This document shows, piece by piece, positions 48,590-57,876 of a stretch of DNA of 64,000 nt (position 1 is the first letter of the stretch; the number at the start of each line of letters is the position of its first letter). The stretch comes from Anaerococcus urinomassiliensis (GTDB lineage Bacteria; Bacillota; Clostridia; Tissierellales; Peptoniphilaceae): the NCBI RefSeq assembly GCF_900128425.1, contig NZ_LT635782.1:222712-286711 (forward strand), given 5' to 3'. Position numbers and translations under genes: made by a program. Below the pieces are notes generated by a model. It had not been told where the DNA came from. It did no database searches and was given only the letters and a program-made list of their open reading frames with translations.

Positions 48590-50035
48590 AAGGGAAAATA
48601 TATTGATGATGCTCGTAAACTTCATGAGTATGTTGGCGGAGATTCCAATATCTCATCGGTAACTCATTGTGTTACAAGGATGCGTTTTGTTCTAAATGAT
48701 CCTAAAAAAGCTGATATTGAAAAAATCGAAGCTTTGCCATCTGTTAAGGGAAGTTTTACTCAAGCAGGACAGTTTCAAGTAATTATAGGTAATGATGTTG
48801 ACCAATTTTATAACGATTTTATATCTATTGCAAACGTTCACCAGGCCAGCAAGGCTGAAGTAAAAGAAGACGCTATGAAAAATCAAAACTGGCTGCAAAA
48901 AGTTGCATCAGTTTTGGCAGAAATCTTTGCACCACTTATACCAGCTATCATTGTTGGAGGTCTTCTACTAGGTTTAAGAAACATCCTAGGAGAGATTCAA
49001 TTTGATAATTTAGGTGGTAAAACAATAGTAGAAAGCTCAAAGTTTTGGGCAGGAACTAATGACTTTTTATGGTTAATATGTGAGGCAATTTTTCACTACT
49101 TACCAGTTCACATTACCTGGTCAATCACACGTAAGATGGGTACTACCCAAGTTCTTGGTATTGTACTAGGTATTTGTTTAGTGTCACCAAGTCTACTTGC
49201 AAATGCTTACTCAATTGCAGGTGGTGGCGAAGTTCCAGTATGGGATTTTGGAGCTTTCCAAATTCAAAGAATTGGCTATCAAGCTCAAGTTATTCCAGCA
49301 ATGCTTGCAGGATTTTCTCTTGTTTATCTTGAAAGATTTTGGAAAAAGCACATCCACCAAGCAGTTTCAATGATTTTTGTACCACTTTTATCACTGCTTC
49401 CAGCAGTAATCCTAGCTCACGTAGTTTTAGGTCCTATTGGTTGGAAGATAGGTTCTGCAATATCAAGTGGAGTTTATGCAGGACTAACAAGTGGTCTTAA
49501 CTGGCTATTTGGTGCTGTATTTGGATTCTTCTATGCGCCATTAGTAATTACAGGTCTTCACCACATGACCAATGCTATAGACTTACAACTAGCCAATGAC
49601 TTTGGTGGAACAATCCTTTGGCCAATGATTGCCCTATCAAACATTGCCCAAGGTTCTGCAGTTCTTGCAATTATCTACCTACACAAGGGCAACGAAGCTG
49701 AGGAGCAAATCTCAATTCCAGCAATGATTTCTGCATACCTTGGTGTAACAGAGCCAGCATTATTTGGTATCAATATCAAGTATGGTTTCCCATTCATAGC
49801 GGGTATGATAGGATCTGGACTTGCAGGAATGTTCTCAGTTTTAACCAAAACCATGGCATATAACATAGGTGTTGGTGGTATACCAGGATTCTTATCTATC
49901 AAAACAGAATCCATGATAACATTCATGATAGCTATGGCCATAGCAATAGTTGTACCATTTGTACTAACAGTGGTGTTTAATAAGAAAAAGATGTTCCAAA
50001 ATAAGATTGAATTCAAAACACCAAGTTTTAAATAG
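48590..50035 (+). CDS. treB: trehalose-type PTS EIIBC; start codon appears mutated
   Basis: About 480 residues: EIIB with phospho-Cys in SVTHCVTRMRFVLND, a linker, then the EIIC membrane domain (GVTEPALFGINIKYGFPF). It has no EIIA. The family starts MGKY-; here the codon at the right place after GGAGG (48581-48585) is AAG (48590-48592), giving K-GKYIDDARKLHEY. No ATG, GTG or TTG is in frame until the Met in RMRFVLND (about 48680). A TTG at 48533 is part of the -35 box and would not be transcribed. So the gene may be silent, start at a rare codon (ATT), or hold a sequence error. treC follows eight bases later. Confidence 0.8.
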   Translation, partial: KGKYIDDARKLHEYVGGDSNISSVTHCVTRMRFVLNDPKKADIEKIEALPSVKGSFTQAGQFQVIIGNDVDQFYNDFISIANVHQASKAEVKEDAMKNQNWLQKVASVLAEIFAPLIPAIIVGGLLLGLRNILGEIQFDNLGGKTIVESSKFWAGTNDFLWLICEAIFHYLPVHITWSITRKMGTTQVLGIVLGICLVSPSLLANAYSIAGGGEVPVWDFGAFQIQRIGYQAQVIPAMLAGFSLVYLERFWKKHIHQAVSMIFVPLLSLLPAVILAHVVLGPIGWKIGSAISSGVYAGLTSGLNWLFGAVFGFFYAPLVITGLHHMTNAIDLQLANDFGGTILWPMIALSNIAQGSAVLAIIYLHKGNEAEEQISIPAMISAYLGVTEPALFGINIKYGFPFIAGMIGSGLAGMFSVLTKTMAYNIGVGGIPGFLSIKTESMITFMIAMAIAIVVPFVLTVVFNKKKMFQNKIEFKTPSFK

Positions 50036-50043
50036 GAAGCAAA

Positions 50044-51705
50044 ATGAATTTAGGCAAAAAAGTAATCTATCAAATATATCCTAGATCTTACATGGATACT
50101 AATAATGATGGTATAGGAGACCTTAGGGGCATAGCTTCTAAGGCTTCTTATATTAGAGACCTTGGGGTGGATATGGTATGGCTCAACCCATTTTTTATAT
50201 CCCCACAAAATGACAACGGTTACGATATAGCAGACTACTATCATATAGATGAGAAGTTTGGTTCAGAAGAAGACTTGGATAATCTCATCAAAGTTTTTGA
50301 TGAAAATGGCCTAGGCTTAATGTTTGACATGGTATTTAACCATACGTCAACAGACCACGAATGGTTTCAGAAGGCCCTAGCAGGAGATAAGTACTACCAA
50401 GATTTTTACTACATCAGAGATGGCAAAGAAGATGGTTCACTTCCAACTAATTGGCAGTCCAAATTTGGAGGAGAAGCCTGGGCGCCATTTGGAGATACTG
50501 GCAAATATTATCTTTGCCTATATGATAAGACCCAAGCTGACCTAAACTGGCACAATCCAACTGTGAGAGAAGAATTATTTAAGATCGTAAACTATTGGAT
50601 TGATAGGGGGATAAAGGGATTTAGATTTGACGTACTAAATGTCATAGGAAAAGATCAAATCTTAAAAGATTCCAATGGAAACATTGTCGAAGAAAAAGCT
50701 CTATATACTGATACACCGAGAGTTCACAAGTGGATAAGAGAACTAAACAATAATACTTTTGGTAAACATAGTGATATAATCACAGTAGGGGAAATGAGCT
50801 CAACAAATATTAGAAACTCTGTAATGTATTCATCCGATGATGACTCAGAGCTTTCCATGGTGTTTGCCTTCCACCACTTAAAGGTTGACTACGAAAATGG
50901 TGATAAGTGGACAGATGCTAGCTTTGACTTTATGAAATTAAAAGAAATATTTAATGATTGGCAAGTTGGCATGGAAGAAGGTGGAGGATGGAATGCTCTA
51001 TTTTGGAACAACCACGACCAACCAAGAGCCAACAACCGTTTTGGAGATGTCAAAAACTACCCATATCAAAGTGCAACTATGCTAGCCCAATCTATCCATA
51101 TGATGCGTGGAACACCTTATATCTACATGGGTGAAGAAATAGGCATGACAGACCCTAGCTATGAATCAATAGATGATTATAGGGATATAGAATCAAAAAA
51201 TGCATATAAAATGCTAAAGGAAAAAGGCTTATCTGATGCTGATGCATTTAATATAATATCCAAAAAATCAAGAGATAATTCCAGAACTCCTATGCAATGG
51301 GATGATAGTGCCAATGCAGGATTTTCTAATGAAACTCCTTGGATTGCTGTCAATAACAACTACAAAAAAGTAAATGTAGAAGAGGCAAAAGAAGATCAAA
51401 GCTCAGTTTACTATTACTACAAAAAACTAATAGAGCTTAGAAAATCTGAGCTAGTAATATCTGATGGTACCTATGAGCCAATACTTGCTGACCACCCATC
51501 AGTCTTTGCCTACAAGCGTAAATATGATGATACAATTCTAGTCAATTTTAATAATTTTTATGGAGAAAAAGTAGAAATTGATTTGAAAAATGTATTAGTA
51601 AATATCGAAAATTTTGAATATTTACAAGGAAACTACCACCACAGAAAAATCAGCCAAAGGCTCAAACTTAACCCTTATGAGACGGTTTCCTTTATCAAAA
51701 GATAA
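50044..51705 (+). CDS. treC: trehalose-6-phosphate hydrolase, GH13
   Basis: This 553-residue alpha-amylase-family enzyme splits trehalose-6-phosphate to glucose and glucose-6-phosphate. GH13 regions are DMVFNHTS, GFRFDVLNVIG (nucleophile Asp), VGEMSS (acid Glu) and FWNNHDQPR. FAFHHLKVDYENGDKW is typical of the TreC group. Length is normal. It directly follows the trehalose PTS gene, which supports the substrate. It could be called treA in Bacillus naming. Confidence 0.93.
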   Translation: MNLGKKVIYQIYPRSYMDTNNDGIGDLRGIASKASYIRDLGVDMVWLNPFFISPQNDNGYDIADYYHIDEKFGSEEDLDNLIKVFDENGLGLMFDMVFNHTSTDHEWFQKALAGDKYYQDFYYIRDGKEDGSLPTNWQSKFGGEAWAPFGDTGKYYLCLYDKTQADLNWHNPTVREELFKIVNYWIDRGIKGFRFDVLNVIGKDQILKDSNGNIVEEKALYTDTPRVHKWIRELNNNTFGKHSDIITVGEMSSTNIRNSVMYSSDDDSELSMVFAFHHLKVDYENGDKWTDASFDFMKLKEIFNDWQVGMEEGGGWNALFWNNHDQPRANNRFGDVKNYPYQSATMLAQSIHMMRGTPYIYMGEEIGMTDPSYESIDDYRDIESKNAYKMLKEKGLSDADAFNIISKKSRDNSRTPMQWDDSANAGFSNETPWIAVNNNYKKVNVEEAKEDQSSVYYYYKKLIELRKSELVISDGTYEPILADHPSVFAYKRKYDDTILVNFNNFYGEKVEIDLKNVLVNIENFEYLQGNYHHRKISQRLKLNPYETVSFIKR

Positions 51706-51743
51706 GAAGTCTTGATAGCTAAAAAACAATTTTTGATTAAGGC

Positions 51744-51773
51744 TTGACAATATAACTTGATATGAGTTACAAT
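51744..51773 (+). promoter_or_regulatory. promoter of the riboflavin operon
   Basis: TTGACA (51744-51749), 18 bp, TACAAT (51768-51773), about 20 bases before the FMN riboswitch. Confidence 0.6.
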
Positions 51774-51793
51774 AATTGTAAATAAAATAACAT

Positions 51794-51902
51794 GATTCTT
51801 CAGGGCGGAGTGTAAGTCTCCACCGGCGGTAAAAGTCCGCGAGCGAAAGCTGATTAGGTGTAATTCCTAAACCGACAGTTATAGTCTGGATGAGAGAAGA
51901 AA
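51794..51902 (+). promoter_or_regulatory. FMN riboswitch (RFN element)
   Basis: The conserved RFN blocks are present in order: TTCAGGGCGG, TCTCCACCGGCGGT, AGTCCGCGAGCG, GATTAGGTGTAATTCCTA, CCGACAGTTATAGTCTGGAT and GAGAGAAG. It binds FMN. Two direct copies of TTTGTAGTACTC follow (51907-51931), then the terminator at 51948-51975, so control is by premature termination of ribD. Confidence 0.97.
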
Positions 51903-51947
51903 AAATTTGTAGTACTCTTTTGTAGTACTCATTAATAAATCTCCGAT

Positions 51948-51977
51948 AAGGTCCCTGAATTCAGGGGCTTTTTTCTT
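51948..51977 (+). terminator. riboswitch-controlled terminator before ribD
   Basis: GTCCCTGAATTCAGGGGC hairpin followed by six T, between the FMN aptamer and ribD. Confidence 0.88.
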
Positions 51978-52002
51978 TGCCCTAAAGATTTAAGGAGGCA
52001 AG

Positions 52003-53076
52003 ATGAATGATGAAAAATATATGAAACGATGTTTTGAACTGGCAAAAAAGGGAGAAGGTAGAGTTTTGAGAAATCCATTAGTCGGTGCAGTTATAGTAAA
52101 AGATAATAAGATTATTGGCGAGGGCTACCACCATGCTTATGGAAAGCTTCACGCTGAAAGGGATGCCTTTAATAACTTATCTGAAGATGCCAATGGAGCA
52201 AGCCTTTATGTAAATCTAGAACCCTGCTCCCACCATGGCAAGCAACCACCATGTGTTGACGAAGTTATAAGGCAAGGGATTAAAAAAGTATATATTTCAA
52301 ACCTAGATACCAATCCTAAGGTAGATGGGATAAAAAAACTTAAAGATAATGGTATCGAGGTTATCAGTGGAGTCCTAGAAGAAGAGGGCAAGAAATTAAA
52401 CGAATCATTCTTCTTTAATATGAAATACAATAGACCCATGGTTATTCTAAAATATGCTATGACCCTAGATGGGAAAATCGCTTGTGCTAATAAAGATTCC
52501 AAGCGGATTAGCAATGAAAGTTCAAGGAAATATGTCCACAGGCTACGCACTAAGTACGATGCAATTTTAGTTGGCAAAAATACAGCCATCCATGATAATC
52601 CCTCACTAAATTCAAGGATAAAAAATGGCATAGACCCTATAAGGATAATCGTAGATAGCAAGCTAGAAATGCCAAGAGATTTAAAGGTTTTTGACCTAAA
52701 ATCTGATAAAAAAACTTATATAGCAAGTATAAGTGATAAAGAAAATCCCTATAAGACTGAGATAATCAAATGTAAGGGAAAAGATGGCCATGTAGATATC
52801 AATGATTTATTGGAAAAGCTTTATCAGATGAATGTAGGCTCTCTATTAGTTGAGGGTGGATCTACTATCAATAATGCTTTTTTAGAGGAAAATCTAGTAG
52901 ATTGGATTTATGAATTTATTTCTCCTAAAATCATATCAGGAGAAAAATCGATTTCTCCTTTTACCGGTAAGGGATGTGAATTTATGAAAGATGCTTATAA
53001 ATTTGAAATAGAAAATGTATCAATGATTGAAGGCGATGTTTTGTTAGAGGCTAAAAATGTTCACTGGAATATCTGA
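52003..53076 (+). CDS. ribD: bifunctional pyrimidine deaminase/reductase
   Basis: This 357-residue enzyme performs deamination and then NADPH reduction in riboflavin synthesis. The N-terminal deaminase zinc site is HAERDAF with PCSHHGKQPPC; the C-terminal reductase has LKYAMTLDGKIA and LLVEGGSTINNAFL. Its stop overlaps the start of ribE by 20 bases. AAGGAGG precedes the ATG. Confidence 0.96.
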   Translation: MNDEKYMKRCFELAKKGEGRVLRNPLVGAVIVKDNKIIGEGYHHAYGKLHAERDAFNNLSEDANGASLYVNLEPCSHHGKQPPCVDEVIRQGIKKVYISNLDTNPKVDGIKKLKDNGIEVISGVLEEEGKKLNESFFFNMKYNRPMVILKYAMTLDGKIACANKDSKRISNESSRKYVHRLRTKYDAILVGKNTAIHDNPSLNSRIKNGIDPIRIIVDSKLEMPRDLKVFDLKSDKKTYIASISDKENPYKTEIIKCKGKDGHVDINDLLEKLYQMNVGSLLVEGGSTINNAFLEENLVDWIYEFISPKIISGEKSISPFTGKGCEFMKDAYKFEIENVSMIEGDVLLEAKNVHWNI

Positions 53077-53674
53077 AGAAATTGGTGAAGTTGTAGGATT
53101 TAGCCAAAAATCCGACCATGTAAGTATTGAGGTACGTGCTTCTAAAGTCTTAGAGGGAACAAAGAAGGGCGATTCTATAATGACTGATGGAGTTTGCCTA
53201 ACAGTTACCTCCTTTAGCGATAAGACCTACAGGGCCGATTTGATGAATGAATCCTTGAAAATGAGTAAGTTTGATAGGAATCTATTAGGTAAAAAGGTCA
53301 ACCTAGAAAGAGCCATGAGAATAGATTCTAGGCTTGACGGTCACATAGTCCAAGGCCATGTTGACGGGGTTGGCAGAATCGTAGCTATCAACAAAAATGT
53401 CTACAGGATCAAAACAAGTAGGGATATTTCAAAATACATTGTAAAAAAAGGTTCGGTAGCCATTGACGGGATTTCCCTAACTGTATCTATGGCAGACAAG
53501 GATATATTTGAAGTATCTCTAATTCCAGAAAGCTTGGAAGCTACAACTTTTAAGTACAAAAAAGTAAATGATTTGGTAAATATAGAAACTGATATCATAG
53601 GCAGGTATATAGAAAAACTGACAAAGGATAAAGAAAGGGTGGATGAAAACTTTTTATTAGAAAATGGTTTTTAA
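53057..53674 (+). CDS. ribE: riboflavin synthase, alpha subunit
   Basis: This 205-residue protein has two lumazine-binding repeats. It starts [12 protein letters not shown], with GVCLTVTSF and later [10 protein letters not shown], and [13 protein letters not shown]. It makes riboflavin from two dimethylribityllumazines. It overlaps ribD, hinting at translational coupling. Confidence 0.95.
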   Translation: MFTGISEEIGEVVGFSQKSDHVSIEVRASKVLEGTKKGDSIMTDGVCLTVTSFSDKTYRADLMNESLKMSKFDRNLLGKKVNLERAMRIDSRLDGHIVQGHVDGVGRIVAINKNVYRIKTSRDISKYIVKKGSVAIDGISLTVSMADKDIFEVSLIPESLEATTFKYKKVNDLVNIETDIIGRYIEKLTKDKERVDENFLLENGF

Positions 53675-53679
53675 AAATT

Positions 53680-54885
53680 ATGGAAGAAATATTACAAGCT
53701 TTAAGAAATAACGAAATAATAATTGTAACAGATGACGAAAACAGAGAAAACGAGGGCGACCTCATCTGTGCTGGTCAAAATGTAACAGGAGAAATGATAA
53801 ACTTTATGGCTTGCTTTGGCAAGGGTTTAATTTGCACACCAATAAGCCAAGAAGTTGCAGATAGACTAAATCTAGAGCCAATGGTAGCAGTCAATACAGA
53901 CAATCACTCAACAGCTTTTACAGTATCAATCGACCATGTAGAAACAAGTACTGGCATTTCCGCCTTTGAAAGAGCAAGAACCATAAGAAGTCTATGCGAA
54001 GAATCTACAAAACCAAGCGATTTAAGACGACCAGGCCATGTCTTCCCATTAATTGCCAGAGAAGGAGGAGTTTTGGTAAGAGATGGGCACACAGAAGCAA
54101 CAATAGACCTTATGAAATTAGCAGGTCTAAAGGAAGTAGGAATTTGTTGTGAAGTGATGGCAGAAGATGGGCATATGCTAAGAGGAGATGGCTTAGCAAA
54201 ACTAGCAGAAAAATATAATTTAAAAATGACTAGTGTAGAAGCTATTCAAAAATATAAGCTAGAAAAACTTCGCCAGGAAGAAAAAACTATAGAACAAACA
54301 GATATAATCAACTTGCCAACAGATTATGGAATATTTAAGGCTATTTCATTTTTGGATAAGGAAAGCGGGGAAGAGCACCTAGCCCTAATCAAAGGCGATA
54401 TTGAAAAAGAAGATGTTCTAACTAGAATTCACTCAGAATGCCTTACTGGAGATGTATTTGGATCAAGACGTTGCGACTGTGGATCTCAACTTCACAAGGC
54501 CCTAGAAAAAATTGATAAGAATGGGTCTGGAGTCTTAGTATATCTTCGCCAAGAAGGAAGAGGCATAGGTTTATATAACAAAATAAAGGCCTACAAACTC
54601 CAAGAAGAAGGATATGATACAGTAGATGCTAACATAGAGCTTGGTTTCCCAGCAGATATGAGAGACTACAAGGTAGGAGCAGAAATCCTTAGAGAGCTTG
54701 GGGTCAAATCAATTAGGCTAATGACAAACAACCCTGACAAGATTGAACAAGTTGAAGAATACGACATCAAGGTAACAGGCAGAGAACCAATAGAAATCCA
54801 CTCCAATGAAACAGACAAGGTATACCTTAAGACAAAGGCTGATAGGATGGGACACAAATTAGAAGAATTTATAGGAGCAAATTAA
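53680..54885 (+). CDS. ribBA: bifunctional DHBP synthase / GTP cyclohydrolase II
   Basis: This 401-residue fusion has an N-terminal dihydroxybutanone-phosphate synthase ([18 protein letters not shown]-type [21 protein letters not shown]) and a C-terminal GTP cyclohydrolase II with zinc ligands in [14 protein letters not shown] and [13 protein letters not shown]. It starts five bases after ribE and overlaps ribH by one base (TAATG). Confidence 0.96.
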   Translation: MEEILQALRNNEIIIVTDDENRENEGDLICAGQNVTGEMINFMACFGKGLICTPISQEVADRLNLEPMVAVNTDNHSTAFTVSIDHVETSTGISAFERARTIRSLCEESTKPSDLRRPGHVFPLIAREGGVLVRDGHTEATIDLMKLAGLKEVGICCEVMAEDGHMLRGDGLAKLAEKYNLKMTSVEAIQKYKLEKLRQEEKTIEQTDIINLPTDYGIFKAISFLDKESGEEHLALIKGDIEKEDVLTRIHSECLTGDVFGSRRCDCGSQLHKALEKIDKNGSGVLVYLRQEGRGIGLYNKIKAYKLQEEGYDTVDANIELGFPADMRDYKVGAEILRELGVKSIRLMTNNPDKIEQVEEYDIKVTGREPIEIHSNETDKVYLKTKADRMGHKLEEFIGAN

Positions 54886-55343
54886 TGAGAGAATATAGTG
54901 CAGAATTAAGAAGTGAAGGTAAAAAATACGGAATTGTAGTAGCAAGATTTAACCATTTCATAACAGATAGGTTAGTTGAAGGATGCCTAGATACCTTAAA
55001 AAGACACGGAGTAAATGATGAAGAAATTGAAATTATAAGAGTACCAGGAGCATTTGAAATCCCACTAGCTGCAAAAAAAGCAACTTACAAAGATTATGAT
55101 GCAATAATTTGTCTAGGAGCGGTAATCAGAGGAGATACACCACACTTTGAGTATGTATGTAGCGAAGTATCAAAGGGAGTAGCAAGTGTAAGCCTAACAA
55201 CAGAAAAACCAGTAATATTTGGAGTAATCACAACAGATACGATAGATCAGGCAATTCAGAGAGCTGGTATAAAATCAGGTAACAAAGGAGCAGATGCTGC
55301 TCTATCAGCCATAGAAATGGCAAATTTAATGGATCTTATATAA
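54885..55343 (+). CDS. ribH: lumazine synthase
   Basis: This 152-residue enzyme has [37 protein letters not shown] and [16 protein letters not shown]. It condenses the two riboflavin precursors and forms icosahedral shells in many species. It is the last gene of the operon. Confidence 0.96.
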   Translation: MREYSAELRSEGKKYGIVVARFNHFITDRLVEGCLDTLKRHGVNDEEIEIIRVPGAFEIPLAAKKATYKDYDAIICLGAVIRGDTPHFEYVCSEVSKGVASVSLTTEKPVIFGVITTDTIDQAIQRAGIKSGNKGADAALSAIEMANLMDLI

Positions 55344-55392
55344 AAATAAATGCTCTTGCAAATATCTTACATTGCAAGAGCATTTATTTATT
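55344..55392 (+). terminator. terminator after ribH (bidirectional)
   Basis: A 17-bp perfect stem, AATAAATGCTCTTGCAA and its complement, with a 10-base loop. T-rich on both sides, so it may also end the convergent lipid kinase gene. Confidence 0.88.
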
Positions 55393-55396
55393 TATC

Positions 55397-56299
55397 TTAT
55401 TTTACAAAATAGGCCCAGTTGATAGCCTTACCTACGATTTTAAAATTTATGATATTGTCCATAAAAATTTCACCGTCAATATTTCCAATAAATTGTTTCT
55501 TTGAATATATTTTGCCAGCAAGGACCTTAAATTCATCAAGATATTTTGAAGATTGGTGTTTGCCCTTTTTGTATTTTAAGATTAGGAGAAGTAATTGCCA
55601 TTTTGGAAACTTTCTGGTTGTGACAAAATTTATAATTCCATCGTCAATTTTCGCATCTGGAGCTGGATTAAAACCAGATCCATAATAGCCACCATTACAT
55701 ATAGCAGAAACAAGAAACTCATCTTTTAATTCGATTTTAGTTGAATCCTCTAAGGTTAAATTTATAGAAAGATCTTGGTAGGTCAAGTTTTTGACCCTAT
55801 CACTAACTGCCTTGAGATATGCACGTTTACCCAAAGACTTATCCTTATTAAGATAATCATAAGCAGTCTGTAAAACTTCGGTATCAAAGCCAAGGCTTGT
55901 CACATTTACACAATATTTGCCATTGACTCTTATAAGATCTATAGGTCTTATACTAATATCAAAAGTATCTTCAATCTTAAAATCTTTGTAATCAAAGTTT
56001 TTTGCAAAATCATTGCCCGTCCCAGTTGGAATAAGACCAACAGCAACATCATGACCGAGGCACAAATTGACAACTTCGCTGATGGTCCCATCTCCACCCA
56101 AAGTAATAATCACCTTATCTTGGTAAGAAGAAGCCAAAAATGCCCTTACAATTTCCTCAAGATGCCCTCTATACCTGGTCTCCTTGACAATTATCTCATC
56201 TTCTCTGCCATACTTTTTATATATATCTTCTATTTGTTTTTTACTAAAATGATATTCAGTAGCTCCTGCTGTGGAGCTTATTAAAAATAGCTTTGTCAT
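55397..56299 (-). CDS. diacylglycerol/lipid kinase family protein (YegS/DgkB-like)
   Basis: This 300-residue soluble lipid kinase has GGDGTISEVVN (ATP-binding GGDGT) and GLIPTGTGNDFAKNF in the N-terminal domain and NGGYYGSGFNPAPDAKIDDG in the C-terminal domain. The family phosphorylates diacylglycerol or related lipids. The exact lipid cannot be told. It is monocistronic. Confidence 0.9.
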   Translation of the reverse strand: MTKLFLISSTAGATEYHFSKKQIEDIYKKYGREDEIIVKETRYRGHLEEIVRAFLASSYQDKVIITLGGDGTISEVVNLCLGHDVAVGLIPTGTGNDFAKNFDYKDFKIEDTFDISIRPIDLIRVNGKYCVNVTSLGFDTEVLQTAYDYLNKDKSLGKRAYLKAVSDRVKNLTYQDLSINLTLEDSTKIELKDEFLVSAICNGGYYGSGFNPAPDAKIDDGIINFVTTRKFPKWQLLLLILKYKKGKHQSSKYLDEFKVLAGKIYSKKQFIGNIDGEIFMDNIINFKIVGKAINWAYFVK

Positions 56300-56328
56300 A
56301 ATTATATTATTACCCTAAATTAATAATA

Positions 56329-57255
56329 TTAACTAAATGTACATTGATTATTAATTATTTTGTTTTTAATAAGTATAATATTGTGCTTAAAAAAGTCTCT
56401 ATTTCCTGAAACGAAAAAATACATTAGAGAATCGTCCAAATCAAGATAAAAATCTTTAGTACCTTTAAAATAATTTACTAGACCTCTGTAAAATACAGAT
56501 TGATAATATGTTACTAGGTGATTTCGTATAGAAGAGATTTTTACTAATTGAACAAGATATTTTACTGACATATTATAATCTTCTAGATTTTCTATAGATA
56601 TCATTAATATGCTATATAAGTATTTCATCTTTAAATCTGGATAAGAATCTAAATTTTCTAACATATTTGAGAGTCTATCAATTGATAGAAGTGACGCTTT
56701 AATTATATCGTCTTCATTTTTAAATAAATCAGGATAAATAGTTTGAATAACTAAAAAAATTCTATAATCTAATATTTGATTCTCTTCTGATTTTACTTTA
56801 TTTATCTTATAAGCTTCATTTAGCAAGGTATGTCCGCTTCTAATGTCATTTTTTATTATATAGTCCCAGGATTTAATAAATAAGCACTTCTTATAATATA
56901 TTGTATTCTTTCTGATATTATTACTTAATAGATTAGCAGTTTTATAAATTTTTACATAGGACTCATAATCTCTATTATCCATATAATATAAGAATTGGCT
57001 AAATAAAATATTTATATGCAATTCTGGGTTATTTGAACTGGATTTAATAATAGAATCAATGGAAAAACCTAGAAATTCACTAATAAGACTTGCGGTAATT
57101 AATGATGGATAATTGTATCCATTTTCGATTTTTGAAAGAGCTCTTACAGAGATTCCTATTAAGTAAGCAAATTCTTCTTGACTATATCCATGTTGTTTTC
57201 TACCAATAGATATGAAATTACCTAATTCAACAGCAACGGGATCATATGTTTTCAT
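56329..57255 (-). CDS. XRE/HTH regulator with TPR-like C-terminus (RRNPP-like), bacteriocin locus
   Basis: This 308-residue regulator has an N-terminal XRE helix-turn-helix (about 13-67: RKQHGYSQEEFAYLIGISVR then ALSKIENG) and an all-helical remainder. It is similar in layout to the regulator at 29832-30710. It is divergent from a 40-residue secreted-type peptide and a lactococcin-972-like operon, which it likely controls. A perfect palindrome GAACTATAGTTC (57322-57333) lies between. Confidence 0.7.
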   Translation of the reverse strand: MKTYDPVAVELGNFISIGRKQHGYSQEEFAYLIGISVRALSKIENGYNYPSLITASLISEFLGFSIDSIIKSSSNNPELHINILFSQFLYYMDNRDYESYVKIYKTANLLSNNIRKNTIYYKKCLFIKSWDYIIKNDIRSGHTLLNEAYKINKVKSEENQILDYRIFLVIQTIYPDLFKNEDDIIKASLLSIDRLSNMLENLDSYPDLKMKYLYSILMISIENLEDYNMSVKYLVQLVKISSIRNHLVTYYQSVFYRGLVNYFKGTKDFYLDLDDSLMYFFVSGNRDFFKHNIILIKNKIINNQCTFS

Positions 57256-57382
57256 TTGTAACCTCGTAAAACATTTAATTATTTTAACGTATATAATTTA
57301 TATTACTCTAATTTAAAAATAGAACTATAGTTCGTGTATATTATAACTCTTCTGTGATAAAGTATTCTTGAAAGGAGAAGAA
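57256..57382 (+). promoter_or_regulatory. divergent promoter region of the bacteriocin operon
   Basis: It contains the 12-bp perfect palindrome GAACTATAGTTC (57322-57333), followed by TATATTATAAC, which could hold a -10. It is the natural place for binding of the divergently encoded regulator. The binding itself is inference. Confidence 0.45.
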
Positions 57383-57505
57383 TTGAAAAGGTTTTTAGGT
57401 ATTTTATTAATAGGAGTTATGATTGTTCCATGTGAGGATAATAAAGATAACAGTATTATCCAAGTTTTAAGTGAGAAAGAAAATATAGCTATTATGTATA
57501 TTTAA
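57383..57505 (+). CDS. small hydrophobic-start peptide, candidate pheromone
   Basis: A 40-residue ORF starting at TTG 57383 behind AAAGGAGAAG. It reads KRFLGILLIGVMIVPCEDNK after the start, then DNSIIQVLSEKENIAIMYI. Residues 2-15 form a basic-hydrophobic export signal; the Cys at 17 could even be a lipoprotein-like site. It shares IVPC-x-DN with the peptide at 30712-30843. It is 18 bases before the bacteriocin gene. It may be the signal for the divergent regulator; the role is inferred. Confidence 0.55.
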   Translation: MKRFLGILLIGVMIVPCEDNKDNSIIQVLSEKENIAIMYI

Positions 57506-57523
57506 TAATTAAAGGAGACTAAC

Positions 57524-57817
57524 ATGAAAAAAATTAAAACTTTATTATCAGTTGTTTCATTATCAATGCTTCTAACATCAGTGGCATTTGCATCAGTAGA
57601 GGTAGATGGTGGCATTTGGTCATATGGTGGAGTTCATGAGGTAGGTAACTGGGGTGCTTTTTCTAACTACTACCATCCTAGTAGATATCATTACTCAAGA
57701 GTAGTAAGAGGGAGTGATTCCAAAGATGATACAAGATATGCAGGTGCAGGTAATACATCAGAAGCTTTTATACACACTAAGATTGGAGAAAAAGCATATT
57801 TTGACTACGGATTTTAA
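57524..57817 (+). CDS. lactococcin-972-family bacteriocin
   Basis: A 97-residue secreted protein: signal peptide 1-23 (ending SVAFA), then VEVDGGIWSYGGVHEVGNWG, SNYYHPSRYHYSRVV and KIGEKAYFDYGF. The Gly/Trp start, SNYYHPSRYHYS block and aromatic end match the lactococcin 972 family, which acts on lipid II and septum formation in the founder case. It has no Cys, so no modification is expected. The next two genes are the usual partners of this family. Target range is unknown. Confidence 0.85.
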   Translation: MKKIKTLLSVVSLSMLLTSVAFASVEVDGGIWSYGGVHEVGNWGAFSNYYHPSRYHYSRVVRGSDSKDDTRYAGAGNTSEAFIHTKIGEKAYFDYGF

Positions 57818-57876
57818 TTTATAGTAAAATATAACTAGGCGGTTCATTTACTGCCTAGTTTTTATAAGGAGATATT

